This document shows positions 51,120 to 60,152 of a stretch of DNA of 64,000 nucleotides, piece by piece. The position numbers were made by a program, and so were the translations under genes. The notes beneath the pieces are model-generated. The model did not search any database and was not told the DNA's origin. It saw only the letters and a program-made list of their open reading frames with translations. How positions within the stretch are numbered: the first letter of the stretch is position 1; each line of letters begins with the position of its first letter. The stretch spans positions 682,001 to 746,000 of the forward strand of contig NZ_LFNF01000001.1 in assembly GCF_001045445.1 (NCBI RefSeq), given 5' to 3'. The DNA is from Chryseobacterium sp. BLS98. Lineage in GTDB: Bacteria > Bacteroidota > Bacteroidia > Flavobacteriales > Weeksellaceae.

Positions 51120-52691
51120 TTACGGGAATTTCACTCCTGAATATTTGTTAATATCTACCTGTGGTAAAGTAGAGTGATACTTTTCATTAATAGATTTGAT
51201 AAATTCATTGGCAATAACCGCATAACCTCTTCCTGTAAGGTGAACACCATCAAGGGAGAAAGCTCCGCCCGTTACAAATTTGGCCGTATATCTTACCCCA
51301 TCATAGATGATTCCTGACTTTCCGTTAAGTTCAACCATTTTAGCATTGCTGTCTACAAGAGCTAATCCATAAGAATCAGCAAGTGATTTTATAGAGTTAT
51401 TATAAGCATCTACAGCTGTTTTCACATAACCTGCCTCTGTTTTTGTTAATACATGCTGGTTTTGTAACGGATAAGAAATTCCGTAAACATTTGCAGGAGC
51501 CGGTGCTCCGGGCGCAGTGGTTCCGATTAGAGAACTGGTCGTAAGAAGAATATAGTCTTCTGATGTAGCTTGTCTTGCCTGTCCAAAGATTTGTCCAAAT
51601 GCAGCTGCTGTTGGTGCTCCTAATGAAGGCGTCAGGGCAGCGGTAAGCTGTGCCGACAAATCTGTAAGAGCAACATCTTTTATTAAAACAGGATTTGCAG
51701 AAGTAGAAGAAAGCAGATTAATTCTGTCTCCGGCTCCAAAAGCAGTAAGCGCCTGCTTTAACGGCCCGTACAAACTGGCATTAAGTGTTGCTAAATTTGC
51801 ACCTAAAGTTGTAGGCGTTAAAGGATTGTAAGGAACTGTTGTAAAGAAAGGGATTGAAGTAACATAAGGAATATTGGCAATAACACCTTTTGTGGTTCCT
51901 ACGCTCTTAAGACCATCCAGTACATTTTTAATAGATCCTGCTACAAGGTTAGGATCGGAAATATCATTTGATTTATAGGTCAATGGGTTTACATTATTGG
52001 TCTGTACAACCGCAGGACTATACGTAGTAACCCCACCTACCGTCTGAGAATTGGTTCCTCCGTTGGTAGCATAAGACAATACATCGTTATTACCAATCCA
52101 AAGAGAGAAGAATGTAGCTTTTTGAGCTTTTGCATCATCCAAAACACTCGTTGTTGTAGAAGAGGCAAATCTCACAAAATACGGATTGGCTGCTCCTAAG
52201 GCAAGGTTAGCCGCACTTCCGTACCCAGGTGCAATCAGATGGAAAGACTTCGCCCCCGGAACTCCCATATTCTGGTAAGGTCCACCGGCAGCTACATTAT
52301 CTAATGCAGCAGCAGGAGCGCTTGCCACAGGACTCAAACTTCCGTTTGCCGCTACCTGAAGAGTTAATTTACCCGGAAAACCTGGTAATCCTATAAATCC
52401 TCCTACATCATTCGGCATCAAAGGCTGTTTAAATGCCCCACCGCCTGCAAGCTGCATCTGAGCTGCAATGATACTTGGATAAGATTCGTTTTGTCCGCTG
52501 CTGTAAAGCGCTCCGTCTCTGTATCCGGAAGTCAGGGAGTTTCCTAAAGAAATATATTTTGAGAAGTTCGCTTCTCCACTGGTTACCTGGACATCCTTTA
52601 CATCAGTATCGAAATCAGTCTCACAGCTTGTTGTAAAAAGAAGTGCAGAAACTGCAAGTGTTGATATTATAATTTTTTTCATAGTCTTCAA
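51120..52691 (-). CDS. SGNH-hydrolase-like outer membrane lipoprotein
   Basis: 523 residues with a lipoprotein signal (lipobox Cys23 in LFTTSCETDFD). SGNH blocks: block I is ISLGNSLTSGYR with Ser52, so the usual GDSL is GNSL; block III is WIGNNDVLSY; block V is DGVHLTGRGY with the Asp-His pair. It should hydrolyse esters at the cell surface or in the periplasm. It starts directly after the FadL-type porin stop (no gap). Pairing of these two genes is typical in Flavobacteriia, suggesting lipid handling. Confidence 0.88.
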   Translation of the reverse strand: MKTMKKIIISTLAVSALLFTTSCETDFDTDVKDVQVTSGEANFSKYISLGNSLTSGYRDGALYSSGQNESYPSIIAAQMQLAGGGAFKQPLMPNDVGGFIGLPGFPGKLTLQVAANGSLSPVASAPAAALDNVAAGGPYQNMGVPGAKSFHLIAPGYGSAANLALGAANPYFVRFASSTTTSVLDDAKAQKATFFSLWIGNNDVLSYATNGGTNSQTVGGVTTYSPAVVQTNNVNPLTYKSNDISDPNLVAGSIKNVLDGLKSVGTTKGVIANIPYVTSIPFFTTVPYNPLTPTTLGANLATLNASLYGPLKQALTAFGAGDRINLLSSTSANPVLIKDVALTDLSAQLTAALTPSLGAPTAAAFGQIFGQARQATSEDYILLTTSSLIGTTAPGAPAPANVYGISYPLQNQHVLTKTEAGYVKTAVDAYNNSIKSLADSYGLALVDSNAKMVELNGKSGIIYDGVRYTAKFVTGGAFSLDGVHLTGRGYAVIANEFIKSINEKYHSTLPQVDINKYSGVKFP

Positions 52692-53930
52692 TTAAAAAGG
52701 GTTGTACGATAAACCTAAACCAAAGTAGAACGCTCTAGCTTTTGCCTGTCCGTTGAAGCCAAGAGAGGCATTTCTTACATCTCTTGCCTGAGGAAGTGCA
52801 TATCCTCCTGCTATATCAACTCCGAACTGCTTTAGTTTAAAGCCAAGACCTCCGGTAATTACATAAGTGTTGAATGAAGGTGTTTCCGGAATGAAATGGT
52901 CATCTGTATAAGGAGATTCGTCATAGTAAGCCCCCAGACGTCCGAAGATCATGTCTGTAAACGCATACTGAGTTCCCAATCTGAATGTTTTGGAATTTCT
53001 GAAGTTTTTAGGCGCTACCAATACAGTAGGATCTGCCTGGTTTCCGACAGGAGCATTGGCAAAATCTAAAGTCAGCTTGCTGTATCTTTCCCATCCGTGA
53101 TAGTTGAAATCAGCTGAAATCAACCATTTTGGAGTCACTTTATAGGTTAAACCGATTGTATATTCTTCTACCAATGGAAGTGTTGCTGTAAATTTATCCT
53201 GTCCTGTACTTGGATCCAGTCCCAGCAATGGATAAATAGCCGCAGACGGGAACTTAAATGTAGCTGTTCCTTTTTTAGCCTTCATATCTATAGGGGAACG
53301 GTAAGCAATACTTACGTCTAACTTTGGATCTGGTCTGAAATAGAAACCGAATCCGTAACCGTGTCCGCTTGCCTTGTCATCCTTAATATTTAATTCACCG
53401 CCAAACTGTGTTACAGCCTTATCCCAGTCTACTTTACCTTTTGCATAAATGTAGCTTGCCCCGAAAGACACCCATGGAGCCAGCTTCACAGATACCATAG
53501 GCTGAAAATAAAAGCTTTTAAGCTCCAGCTTCTGTACCATTTCTTTCCCTTCCCAGTCACTTGGCCATTGAATGGTGCTTCCGAAAGGCGTTGTAAAACT
53601 GAAACCTACAGATAAATTCTCTATCGGCTTATAGGCTACAGCAGCATATATCGGAGTACCCATAGGATTATCTGTTTCTGTACTCTGTAAGGTATTCAGA
53701 TTTTGAAAAGTAACTTTATTACTTGCACCAAACCCTCCTGCCACTATACTCAGTTTGGAAGGAATGAATGACATACCCGCCGGGTTAAAAAATGCCACAC
53801 TTGCATCTTCGGCATGAGCACTAGTATGCGCCATTGCCAATTGTTTCACTCCCTGCAGAGATACCCTGAAGCCTCCTGCATAAGATAAAACACCCGCCAA
53901 TAAAGCAGTTGATACTAATATTTTTTTCAT
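52692..53930 (-). CDS. OmpP1/FadL/TodX-family outer membrane channel
   Basis: 412 residues with a signal peptide (STALLAGVLSYAGG). The N-terminal FadL-type plug region includes GVKQLAMAHTSAHAEDASVAFFNPAGM, split here as GVKQLAMAHTSAHAEDASVA and FFNPAGMSF. The rest is alternating beta-strand text and ends with the aromatic FYFGLGLSYNPF. FadL proteins carry long-chain fatty acids or other hydrophobic molecules across the outer membrane. First gene of the pair, with a -7 box 19 bases upstream. Confidence 0.92.
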   Translation of the reverse strand: MKKILVSTALLAGVLSYAGGFRVSLQGVKQLAMAHTSAHAEDASVAFFNPAGMSFIPSKLSIVAGGFGASNKVTFQNLNTLQSTETDNPMGTPIYAAVAYKPIENLSVGFSFTTPFGSTIQWPSDWEGKEMVQKLELKSFYFQPMVSVKLAPWVSFGASYIYAKGKVDWDKAVTQFGGELNIKDDKASGHGYGFGFYFRPDPKLDVSIAYRSPIDMKAKKGTATFKFPSAAIYPLLGLDPSTGQDKFTATLPLVEEYTIGLTYKVTPKWLISADFNYHGWERYSKLTLDFANAPVGNQADPTVLVAPKNFRNSKTFRLGTQYAFTDMIFGRLGAYYDESPYTDDHFIPETPSFNTYVITGGLGFKLKQFGVDIAGGYALPQARDVRNASLGFNGQAKARAFYFGLGLSYNPF

Positions 53931-53949
53931 AGACTATTATTATATAACC

Positions 53950-53957
53950 CAAATATA
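53950..53957 (-). promoter_or_regulatory. -7 box of the FadL-type gene
   Basis: On the minus strand this reads TATATTTG, 19 bases before the ATG at 53930. Confidence 0.6.
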
Positions 53958-54156
53958 AAATTATTTTGGATACGTCTGTTAATATTTCTTAATATTTTAA
54001 ACAATATCCCAAAAGAAAATTATGTTTAAAATAGCACTTTGAAATATATCAGCTTAAATCTATATAATATAGCAACTTATCCTTTTTTGGCATTCAATAT
54101 ATTTTTCACGTTTAATGTTAAACAATAACGATATTGAATATTTAATTATTTTAGAA

Positions 54157-54185
54157 TTGCATAAAGATAAATTTACATAAATTTG
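54157..54185 (+). promoter_or_regulatory. Complete -33/-7 promoter of the ricT operon
   Basis: TTG (54157-54159), 18 bases, TAAATTTG (54178-54185). This is the standard Bacteroidota promoter layout and a useful contrast to the island modules, which lack a -33 TTG at this distance. Confidence 0.7.
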
Positions 54186-54207
54186 CAAGATTATAAAAAA
54201 TAGTTAT

Positions 54208-55617
54208 ATGAGTTGTGGATGCAAAACATCCGGCGATTCTTCCCATTCATGCGGACCAAAAAAAACCGCGAGTGGCTGTGAAAATGTAAATACCTGTGGT
54301 AATAGTTATAAATTAAGTGTTTTTGACTGGCTTTCTAACATCAACAATCCCGCATCGAACAGGTGCGATATCGTGGAAGTTAGATTTAAAAATGACAGAA
54401 AATCGTTTTATAAAAACGTAAACAATATCCCTTTACATATAGGTAGCGTAGTAACAGTAGAATCAAGCCCGGGACACGATGTAGGCGTTGTAAGCCTCAC
54501 CGGAGAATTAGTAAAGATTCAGATGAAAAAGAAAAAATTTGCTGAAGAATCTATACTCAAAATATACAGACAGGCGAACCAGAAAGACCTTGAGGTCTGG
54601 CAGGAAGCCCGTAAAAAAGAAGACAGCGTAAAGCTTGAAGCAAGAAAAATTGCCCACAGAATTGGCCTTGAAATGAAGGTCACCGATGTAGAATACCAGG
54701 GTGATGCTTCAAAGATTACCTTCTATTATACGGCTGATAACCGCGTGGATTTCAGACAGTTAATTAAAGAATACGCAGGTGCTTTCCGAACAAAGATCGA
54801 CATGAAACAGATCGGGTTCAGACAGGAAGCTGCAAAAGTAGGCGGAATCGGTTCATGCGGAAGAGAACTCTGCTGTTCAACATGGCTTACCGATTTCAGA
54901 TCAGTTAACACGAACGTTGCCAGATATCAGCAGCTAAGTATTAATCCTCAAAAACTTGCAGGACAATGCGGTAAACTGAAATGCTGCCTTAATTATGAGC
55001 TGGACAGTTACCTTGATGCATTAAGCAACTTCCCTTCTTCTTCAACCACTCTGGACACGGAAAAAGGAAGAGCATTCTGTATTAAAATCGACGTTTTCAA
55101 GAAGAAAATGTGGTTTGCTTATGTAGACAGCTCCATGGCATGGTATGATTTTGATATTGACCTTGTTAAGAAGTTAATCGCCAAAAACAAAAGAGGCGAA
55201 AAAATCCTTCCTTTAGAAGATCTTAAGCAGCCTGATATCCCTGTACACACCATTGACCTGATCCAGGAAAACAATGTGGACCGATTCGAAAAGAAGAACA
55301 GGGGTAACAACAGGAACAGAAATCAAAACAGGCCAAACAATGGCGGACAGGCACAGGGCCAACAAGGCCAAGGGCAGGGTCCAAAGAAAAACAGACAGGA
55401 AAGACCTGAAAGGTCAGAAAGACCAGACAGATCAGAAAATTCTAATGCCAATTCCGGAAATCAGCAAAGACAGCAGCAAAGGCAACAACCTAAGCCGCAG
55501 CCAAAAGCACAGACGGAAAAAACAGAGACTTCTTCTGATCCTGAAAAAAAACAACAGAATCCAAACAAGAAAAATTTCAAAAAGAAATATCCTCCAAAAA
55601 AAGATAAAAATGCGTAA
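54208..55617 (+). CDS. ricT: PSP1/RicT-type regulatory iron-sulfur protein with disordered tail
   Basis: 469 residues. A Cys-rich start (MSCGCKTSGDSSHSCGPKK) is followed by the PSP1 core (residues 45-270) with GSCGRELCCSTWL and CGKLKCCLNYE, the Cys sets that bind Fe-S in RicT/YaaT complexes. In Bacillus, RicT works with RicA and RicF in RNA maturation and phosphorelay control. The last 120 residues are low-complexity, rich in Arg, Asn, Gln and Pro (NRGNNRNRNQNRPNNGGQ), with features of RNA-binding tails. Its stop overlaps the gldH start by 8 bp. First gene of the operon with gldH and PBP1A. Confidence 0.88.
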   Translation: MSCGCKTSGDSSHSCGPKKTASGCENVNTCGNSYKLSVFDWLSNINNPASNRCDIVEVRFKNDRKSFYKNVNNIPLHIGSVVTVESSPGHDVGVVSLTGELVKIQMKKKKFAEESILKIYRQANQKDLEVWQEARKKEDSVKLEARKIAHRIGLEMKVTDVEYQGDASKITFYYTADNRVDFRQLIKEYAGAFRTKIDMKQIGFRQEAAKVGGIGSCGRELCCSTWLTDFRSVNTNVARYQQLSINPQKLAGQCGKLKCCLNYELDSYLDALSNFPSSSTTLDTEKGRAFCIKIDVFKKKMWFAYVDSSMAWYDFDIDLVKKLIAKNKRGEKILPLEDLKQPDIPVHTIDLIQENNVDRFEKKNRGNNRNRNQNRPNNGGQAQGQQGQGQGPKKNRQERPERSERPDRSENSNANSGNQQRQQQRQQPKPQPKAQTEKTETSSDPEKKQQNPNKKNFKKKYPPKKDKNA

Positions 55618-56074
55618 AATTTTAGGATTATTACCTCTTATCCTTTTCTTTAGCTGCCATTCTTCCTCGGGAGAGAATGTCATCATGAATTCTGTGAACA
55701 ACAAATGGAACAAGAAAAGCGAGCAAAAATTTAATCTTGAAGTTTCAGATCCGCAGAATCCTAAAAATATTATATTTGTCGTAAGAAATAACAACACTTA
55801 TCCTTACAGCAATATAAGATTTATTGTCAATTTCACCAATCTCCAGAACAAAAAGAAGGAAACAGATACCCTGAACTATGTGCTGGCAAAACCAAACGGA
55901 GAATGGCTTGGTACAGGTTTTGGTGATACGAAGGAAGCATTATTTCAGTATAAAATGAACTATAAATTTCCGGGAAAGGGAAAATATGAAATCAGCCTGA
56001 TCCAGGCAATGAGGAATGATAACCTTCCGGGAATTGAAGACGTTGGAGTAAAAGTAGAAACGGCTAAACCGTAA
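55610..56074 (+). CDS. gldH: Gliding-motility lipoprotein GldH
   Basis: 154 residues from the ATG at 55610, in the end of ricT (8-bp overlap). A lipoprotein signal ends at Cys16 (LFFSCHSSSG). The remainder matches the GldH family: VNNKWNKKSEQKFNLEV, YPYSNIRFIVNF and FPGKGKYEISLIQAMRND. GldH is needed for gliding and type IX secretion in Flavobacterium. It sits before PBP1A. A longer frame from 55274 overlaps ricT and is rejected. Confidence 0.85.
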   Translation: MRKILGLLPLILFFSCHSSSGENVIMNSVNNKWNKKSEQKFNLEVSDPQNPKNIIFVVRNNNTYPYSNIRFIVNFTNLQNKKKETDTLNYVLAKPNGEWLGTGFGDTKEALFQYKMNYKFPGKGKYEISLIQAMRNDNLPGIEDVGVKVETAKP

Positions 56075-56080
56075 CCATAA

Positions 56081-58459
56081 ATGGAAGACAACAGACAAAA
56101 TGCAGGAAATAAGGGAAAAACCTTCCCCCTTCCTCCCAAAAAAAAGAAAGATACCTCTTGGAAAAAATGGGTCAGATTCATCTGGATTGGACTCATTGCA
56201 GTAATTTTAGGTATTTCAGGACTTTTCTTTGCTGTTTCCCAGGGATTTCTTGGAGAAATGCCCGATGTAAAGGAACTGGAGAATCCTGATATCTATGTTG
56301 CTTCTGAAATCATTTCATCCGACGGTGTTTTACTGGGAAAATTTGAAAAGGAAAAAACGCAGCCAATCACTTACAAACAACTACCTCCTTATCTTATCTA
56401 TGCCTTACAGGCAAAGGAAGATGAGCGTTTTAAAGAACACTCCGGAATCGATTTAAAATCTATTTTAAGAGCGGTAAGGTATGGAGGCGACAGAGGTGGA
56501 GGTTCTACCATTACGCAGCAGCTGGCTAAATTATTATTTACCAAAGAACCGTCCAAAAACCCGATCAAAAGGATGATTCAGAAACTGAAAGAATGGTCTG
56601 TTGCGGTAAGTTTGGAAAAACGATATACAAAAGAAGAAATTATTACATTGTATTTCAATAAGTTCGACTTCACTTATAATGCGAACGGTATTGAAATGGC
56701 TTCCAAAATTTATTTTAATAAAACCACTTCCCAGCTTACCCTTCCGGAAGCAGCAGTTTTTGTAGCCATGCTGGAAGCTCCGATTGCCAATAACCCGATG
56801 AGAAATCCGGAACGTGCAAAAAGAAGAAGGGATGTCGTTTTACAGCAGATGCTTGAAACAGGTTATATAGATCAGGCTACTTATGACAAAGCAATCAGCA
56901 CCCCTGTTGAGGTAGACTATCATCCGATCAAAAACATCAATGACGACTACTCCGCTTACTATAAATTCTATTTAAGAAAAGAAATCGACAAGTATCTGGA
57001 AGGCTATGAAAAAGAAACCGGAAAGAAACTTAATCTTTATAAAGACGGATTAAAAATATATGTAACCCTTGATTCAAAAATGCAGAAATATGCTGAAGAA
57101 GCAATCAAGGAGCATTTAACAGATCTTCAGAAAAGATTTGATGCTGAACAGAGAGGAAGAAAAAACAGACCTTTCTACTACCTGACAGACAAACAGGTGA
57201 ACAGTGTAATGACCCAGGCGATGAAAAGAACCGGTCGTTACAAACAACTGAAAGCAGCAGGAGTTTCTGAAGATTCTATTTTGCTGGAATTCCATAAGCC
57301 TATCAAAACTTCCCGCTTTACATGGGCTGGTGAGGAAGAGGTTGAAATGTCACCTTGGGACTCCATCAGATACCACAAACAGATTGCACAGGCAGGTTTA
57401 ATGTCTATGGTTCCGGGAAGTGGAGAGATCAAAGCATGGGTTGGAGGTATAGACTGGCAGCATTTCCAGTACGACCACATCAAGCAGGGTAAAAGACAGG
57501 TAGGATCTACATTCAAGCCTTTCGTTTACGCTACAGCCATTATGAAACTGGGAATGACACCTTGTTCAACTGTTTCCAACGGGACTTACGACCACAAAGG
57601 ATGGCATGTTCCGGGAAGAGGCGGAATGCTGACCTTAAAAGATGCATTGGCACACTCTCAGAACCCTGTAGCAGCTCGTCTTATTGAAATGACAGGGGTA
57701 GATGCCGTTATCCAGACCGCAAGAGACCTGGGAGTAACAGAGGATATTCCTAGAAACAATACCATTGCTTTAGGTTCATCAGATATTACCATCTACGAAA
57801 TGCTAGGTGCCTACAGTACTTTCGCCAATTACGGAAACTACAACAGGCCGGAAATGATCTGGAGAATTGAAGATGCCAACGGAAGAGTGATCAAAGAAGT
57901 AAATGTAGAGCCGAAAGAAGTAATGAACCCAATGTATGCCTACACCATGATTGAGCTGATGAAAGGTGTTGCGCAGTTCGGTACCGCTTCAGGTGAGCTG
58001 GGAAGAAAAGGGATTTCAAAAGCAGTGGAAATTGCAGGTAAAACAGGTACCACACAGAACAACTCCGACGGTTGGTTTATGGGAATTACTCCAAAATTGG
58101 CAACAGGAGCCTGGGTAGGATGGGAAGACAGAGCCACCCACTTCTTCGGAACCGGTGAAGGTCAGGGTGCGAAAATGGCATTACCGATCTGGGCTATCTT
58201 CATGAAAAAAGTGTGGGCAGACAAATCCCTGGGAATTACTCCTGATGATAAGTTTACCAGACCATCTGACTGGAAAGACGGATGTTCCAACCTGAAAGGC
58301 CTCGGGGAAGGATATGGAGATGACGGAGGACTTCAGACCATCGATGAGATCAAAAATCCAAGGCCGGTAGATCCAACGCCTAAACATAATACAGAGAAAA
58401 AAGAAGAAAACGTTAATGAAAATCTTCACTCCGGCGATGAGGTAGATTTCAATAAATAA
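56081..58459 (+). CDS. Class A penicillin-binding protein 1A
   Basis: 792 residues. A cytoplasmic Lys-rich start is followed by a TM at about 28-50, a GT51 glycosyltransferase domain with E113 in KEDERFKEHSGID, and a transpeptidase domain with S476 in GSTFKP, the SQN triad at AHSQNPVA and K654 in KTGTTQN. It both polymerises and cross-links peptidoglycan. It is 6 bp after gldH. A charged C-terminal tail follows residue 740. Confidence 0.95.
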   Translation: MEDNRQNAGNKGKTFPLPPKKKKDTSWKKWVRFIWIGLIAVILGISGLFFAVSQGFLGEMPDVKELENPDIYVASEIISSDGVLLGKFEKEKTQPITYKQLPPYLIYALQAKEDERFKEHSGIDLKSILRAVRYGGDRGGGSTITQQLAKLLFTKEPSKNPIKRMIQKLKEWSVAVSLEKRYTKEEIITLYFNKFDFTYNANGIEMASKIYFNKTTSQLTLPEAAVFVAMLEAPIANNPMRNPERAKRRRDVVLQQMLETGYIDQATYDKAISTPVEVDYHPIKNINDDYSAYYKFYLRKEIDKYLEGYEKETGKKLNLYKDGLKIYVTLDSKMQKYAEEAIKEHLTDLQKRFDAEQRGRKNRPFYYLTDKQVNSVMTQAMKRTGRYKQLKAAGVSEDSILLEFHKPIKTSRFTWAGEEEVEMSPWDSIRYHKQIAQAGLMSMVPGSGEIKAWVGGIDWQHFQYDHIKQGKRQVGSTFKPFVYATAIMKLGMTPCSTVSNGTYDHKGWHVPGRGGMLTLKDALAHSQNPVAARLIEMTGVDAVIQTARDLGVTEDIPRNNTIALGSSDITIYEMLGAYSTFANYGNYNRPEMIWRIEDANGRVIKEVNVEPKEVMNPMYAYTMIELMKGVAQFGTASGELGRKGISKAVEIAGKTGTTQNNSDGWFMGITPKLATGAWVGWEDRATHFFGTGEGQGAKMALPIWAIFMKKVWADKSLGITPDDKFTRPSDWKDGCSNLKGLGEGYGDDGGLQTIDEIKNPRPVDPTPKHNTEKKEENVNENLHSGDEVDFNK

Positions 58460-58479
58460 ATTCTCTTTTACAAATACAC

Positions 58480-58513
58480 AAGACCTTTCAACAATTTGAA
58501 AGGTCTTTTCTTT
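58480..58513 (+). terminator. Terminator of the ricT-gldH-PBP1A operon
   Basis: A 12-base-pair stem AAGACCTTTCAA/TTGAAAGGTCTT with a 4-base loop and T-rich end. It lies directly before the selO promoter. Confidence 0.88.
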
Positions 58514-58522
58514 TATAATTAA

Positions 58523-58530
58523 TACCTTTG
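58523..58530 (+). promoter_or_regulatory. -7 box of selO
   Basis: TACCTTTG, ending 4 bases before the ATG at 58535. If this is the promoter, the transcript is leaderless or nearly so. Confidence 0.5.
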
Positions 58531-58534
58531 ACCT

Positions 58535-60076
58535 ATGAATATTGAAAAGATCAGACAACCCTTTACCGATATATTTCCGGGTGACCTCTCCGGAAACACC
58601 ATGCAGAGAAACACGCCAAAAGTTCTATTTGCAACGGTAAAGCCGGCAGGTTTTGACGGACCAAAGCTCATTGCCTTTAATCAACCCCTATCTGAAGAGA
58701 TAGGACTCGGAAAATATGAAGAAAAAGATCTGGATTTTCTTGTAGGAAACCACCTTCCTGAAAATGTAAAGACCTATGCCACCGCGTATGCCGGCCACCA
58801 GTTTGGAAACTGGGCAGGACAGCTCGGAGACGGAAGAGCTATCCTTGCCGGAGAAATCATCAGTAAAGAAGGAAAAAAAACAGAAATCCAATGGAAAGGC
58901 GCAGGGGCAACCCCCTATTCCAGACATGCAGATGGAAGAGCTGTACTGAGATCTTCTGTACGTGAATATCTCATGAGTGAGGCCATGTATCACCTGGGAG
59001 TTCCTACCACCAGAGCCTTAAGCCTTGCCTTTACCGGTGAAGATGTTGTAAGAGACATGATGTACAATGGAAACCCACAGCTGGAAAAAGGAGCGGTTGT
59101 AATCCGCACCGCTGAAAGCTTTTTACGTTTCGGGCATTTTGAACTGATGTCTGCCCAGAGAGAATACAACACTTTGCAGGATCTCGCAGATTTTACTATT
59201 GAAAATTACTATCCCGAAATCACTTCGGACGGTGTTCAGAAATACAAAGACTTCTTTAAAAATATATGTACAAGAACAGCAGATCTGATGGTCGAATGGT
59301 TCCGCGTAGGATTTGTTCATGGGGTTATGAATACCGATAACATGTCCGTTTTAGGCTTAACTATCGATTACGGCCCTTATTCAATGATGGATGAGTATGA
59401 CCTGAACTTCACCCCGAATACCACTGACCTTCCCGGAAGAAGATATGCCTTCGGAAAACAGGGCCAGATTTCCCAATGGAACCTTTGGCAGCTTGCGAAT
59501 GCCCTTCATCCGCTCATTAAAGATGAAAAATTTTTAGAGGATACTTTAAATCATTACGGGACGTATTTCTGGGAAGCCCATGACAAAATGCTCTGCAGAA
59601 AATTCGGTTTTGATGAACTCAGAGAGAGTGATGAAGAATTTTTCACCAACTGGCAGGGATTAATGCAGGAGCTCCATCTGGATTATACTTTATTTTTCAA
59701 TCGGTTAGAAAAATTAAATGAAAACAGTGACATCAGAAGTCTTTTTGAAAACATTTCCTATTCCGTATTAAATGAGGAAAAGTTAAGAAAGCTGGAAGAT
59801 TTTGCGAAAAGCTATGATACCAGATTATCGTCCAACACCATTTCAAAGGAAGAGTCCTTATCCCTGATGAAACATGCCAATCCGAAATTCACACTAAGGA
59901 ATTATCTTCTCTACCAATGTATCGAAGAAATCAGCGCCGGGAAAACTGAAATTCTTGAAAAGCTCACACATGCCTTAGAAAATCCTTATGAAGAGCTATA
60001 TCCTGAGTTTTCGGCAAAACGCCCTTCAACCTATGATGATACTACCGGATGCTCTACTTTATCCTGCAGCTCATAG
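58535..60076 (+). CDS. selO: SelO/YdiU protein adenylyltransferase
   Basis: 513 residues. SelO is a pseudokinase-fold enzyme that transfers AMP to Ser, Thr or Tyr of proteins and is linked to redox stress. Motifs: YAGHQFGNWAGQLGDGRA (nucleotide loop), the metal/catalytic NTDNMSVLGLTIDYGPYSMM, and the C-terminal SCSS with Cys at the selenocysteine position of eukaryotic SelO. Monocistronic, between the PBP1A terminator and a membrane protein gene. Confidence 0.93.
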   Translation: MNIEKIRQPFTDIFPGDLSGNTMQRNTPKVLFATVKPAGFDGPKLIAFNQPLSEEIGLGKYEEKDLDFLVGNHLPENVKTYATAYAGHQFGNWAGQLGDGRAILAGEIISKEGKKTEIQWKGAGATPYSRHADGRAVLRSSVREYLMSEAMYHLGVPTTRALSLAFTGEDVVRDMMYNGNPQLEKGAVVIRTAESFLRFGHFELMSAQREYNTLQDLADFTIENYYPEITSDGVQKYKDFFKNICTRTADLMVEWFRVGFVHGVMNTDNMSVLGLTIDYGPYSMMDEYDLNFTPNTTDLPGRRYAFGKQGQISQWNLWQLANALHPLIKDEKFLEDTLNHYGTYFWEAHDKMLCRKFGFDELRESDEEFFTNWQGLMQELHLDYTLFFNRLEKLNENSDIRSLFENISYSVLNEEKLRKLEDFAKSYDTRLSSNTISKEESLSLMKHANPKFTLRNYLLYQCIEEISAGKTEILEKLTHALENPYEELYPEFSAKRPSTYDDTTGCSTLSCSS

Positions 60077-60131
60077 CAAATAAGAAATATCATAATATTA
60101 AACTCATCGGATACGGTGAGTTTTTTTATTC

Positions 60132-60139
60132 TATTTTTG
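60132..60139 (+). promoter_or_regulatory. -7 box of the membrane protein gene
   Basis: TATTTTTG, 13 bases before the GTG start at 60153. Confidence 0.5.
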
Positions 60140-60152
60140 TAAAAAATTAACC

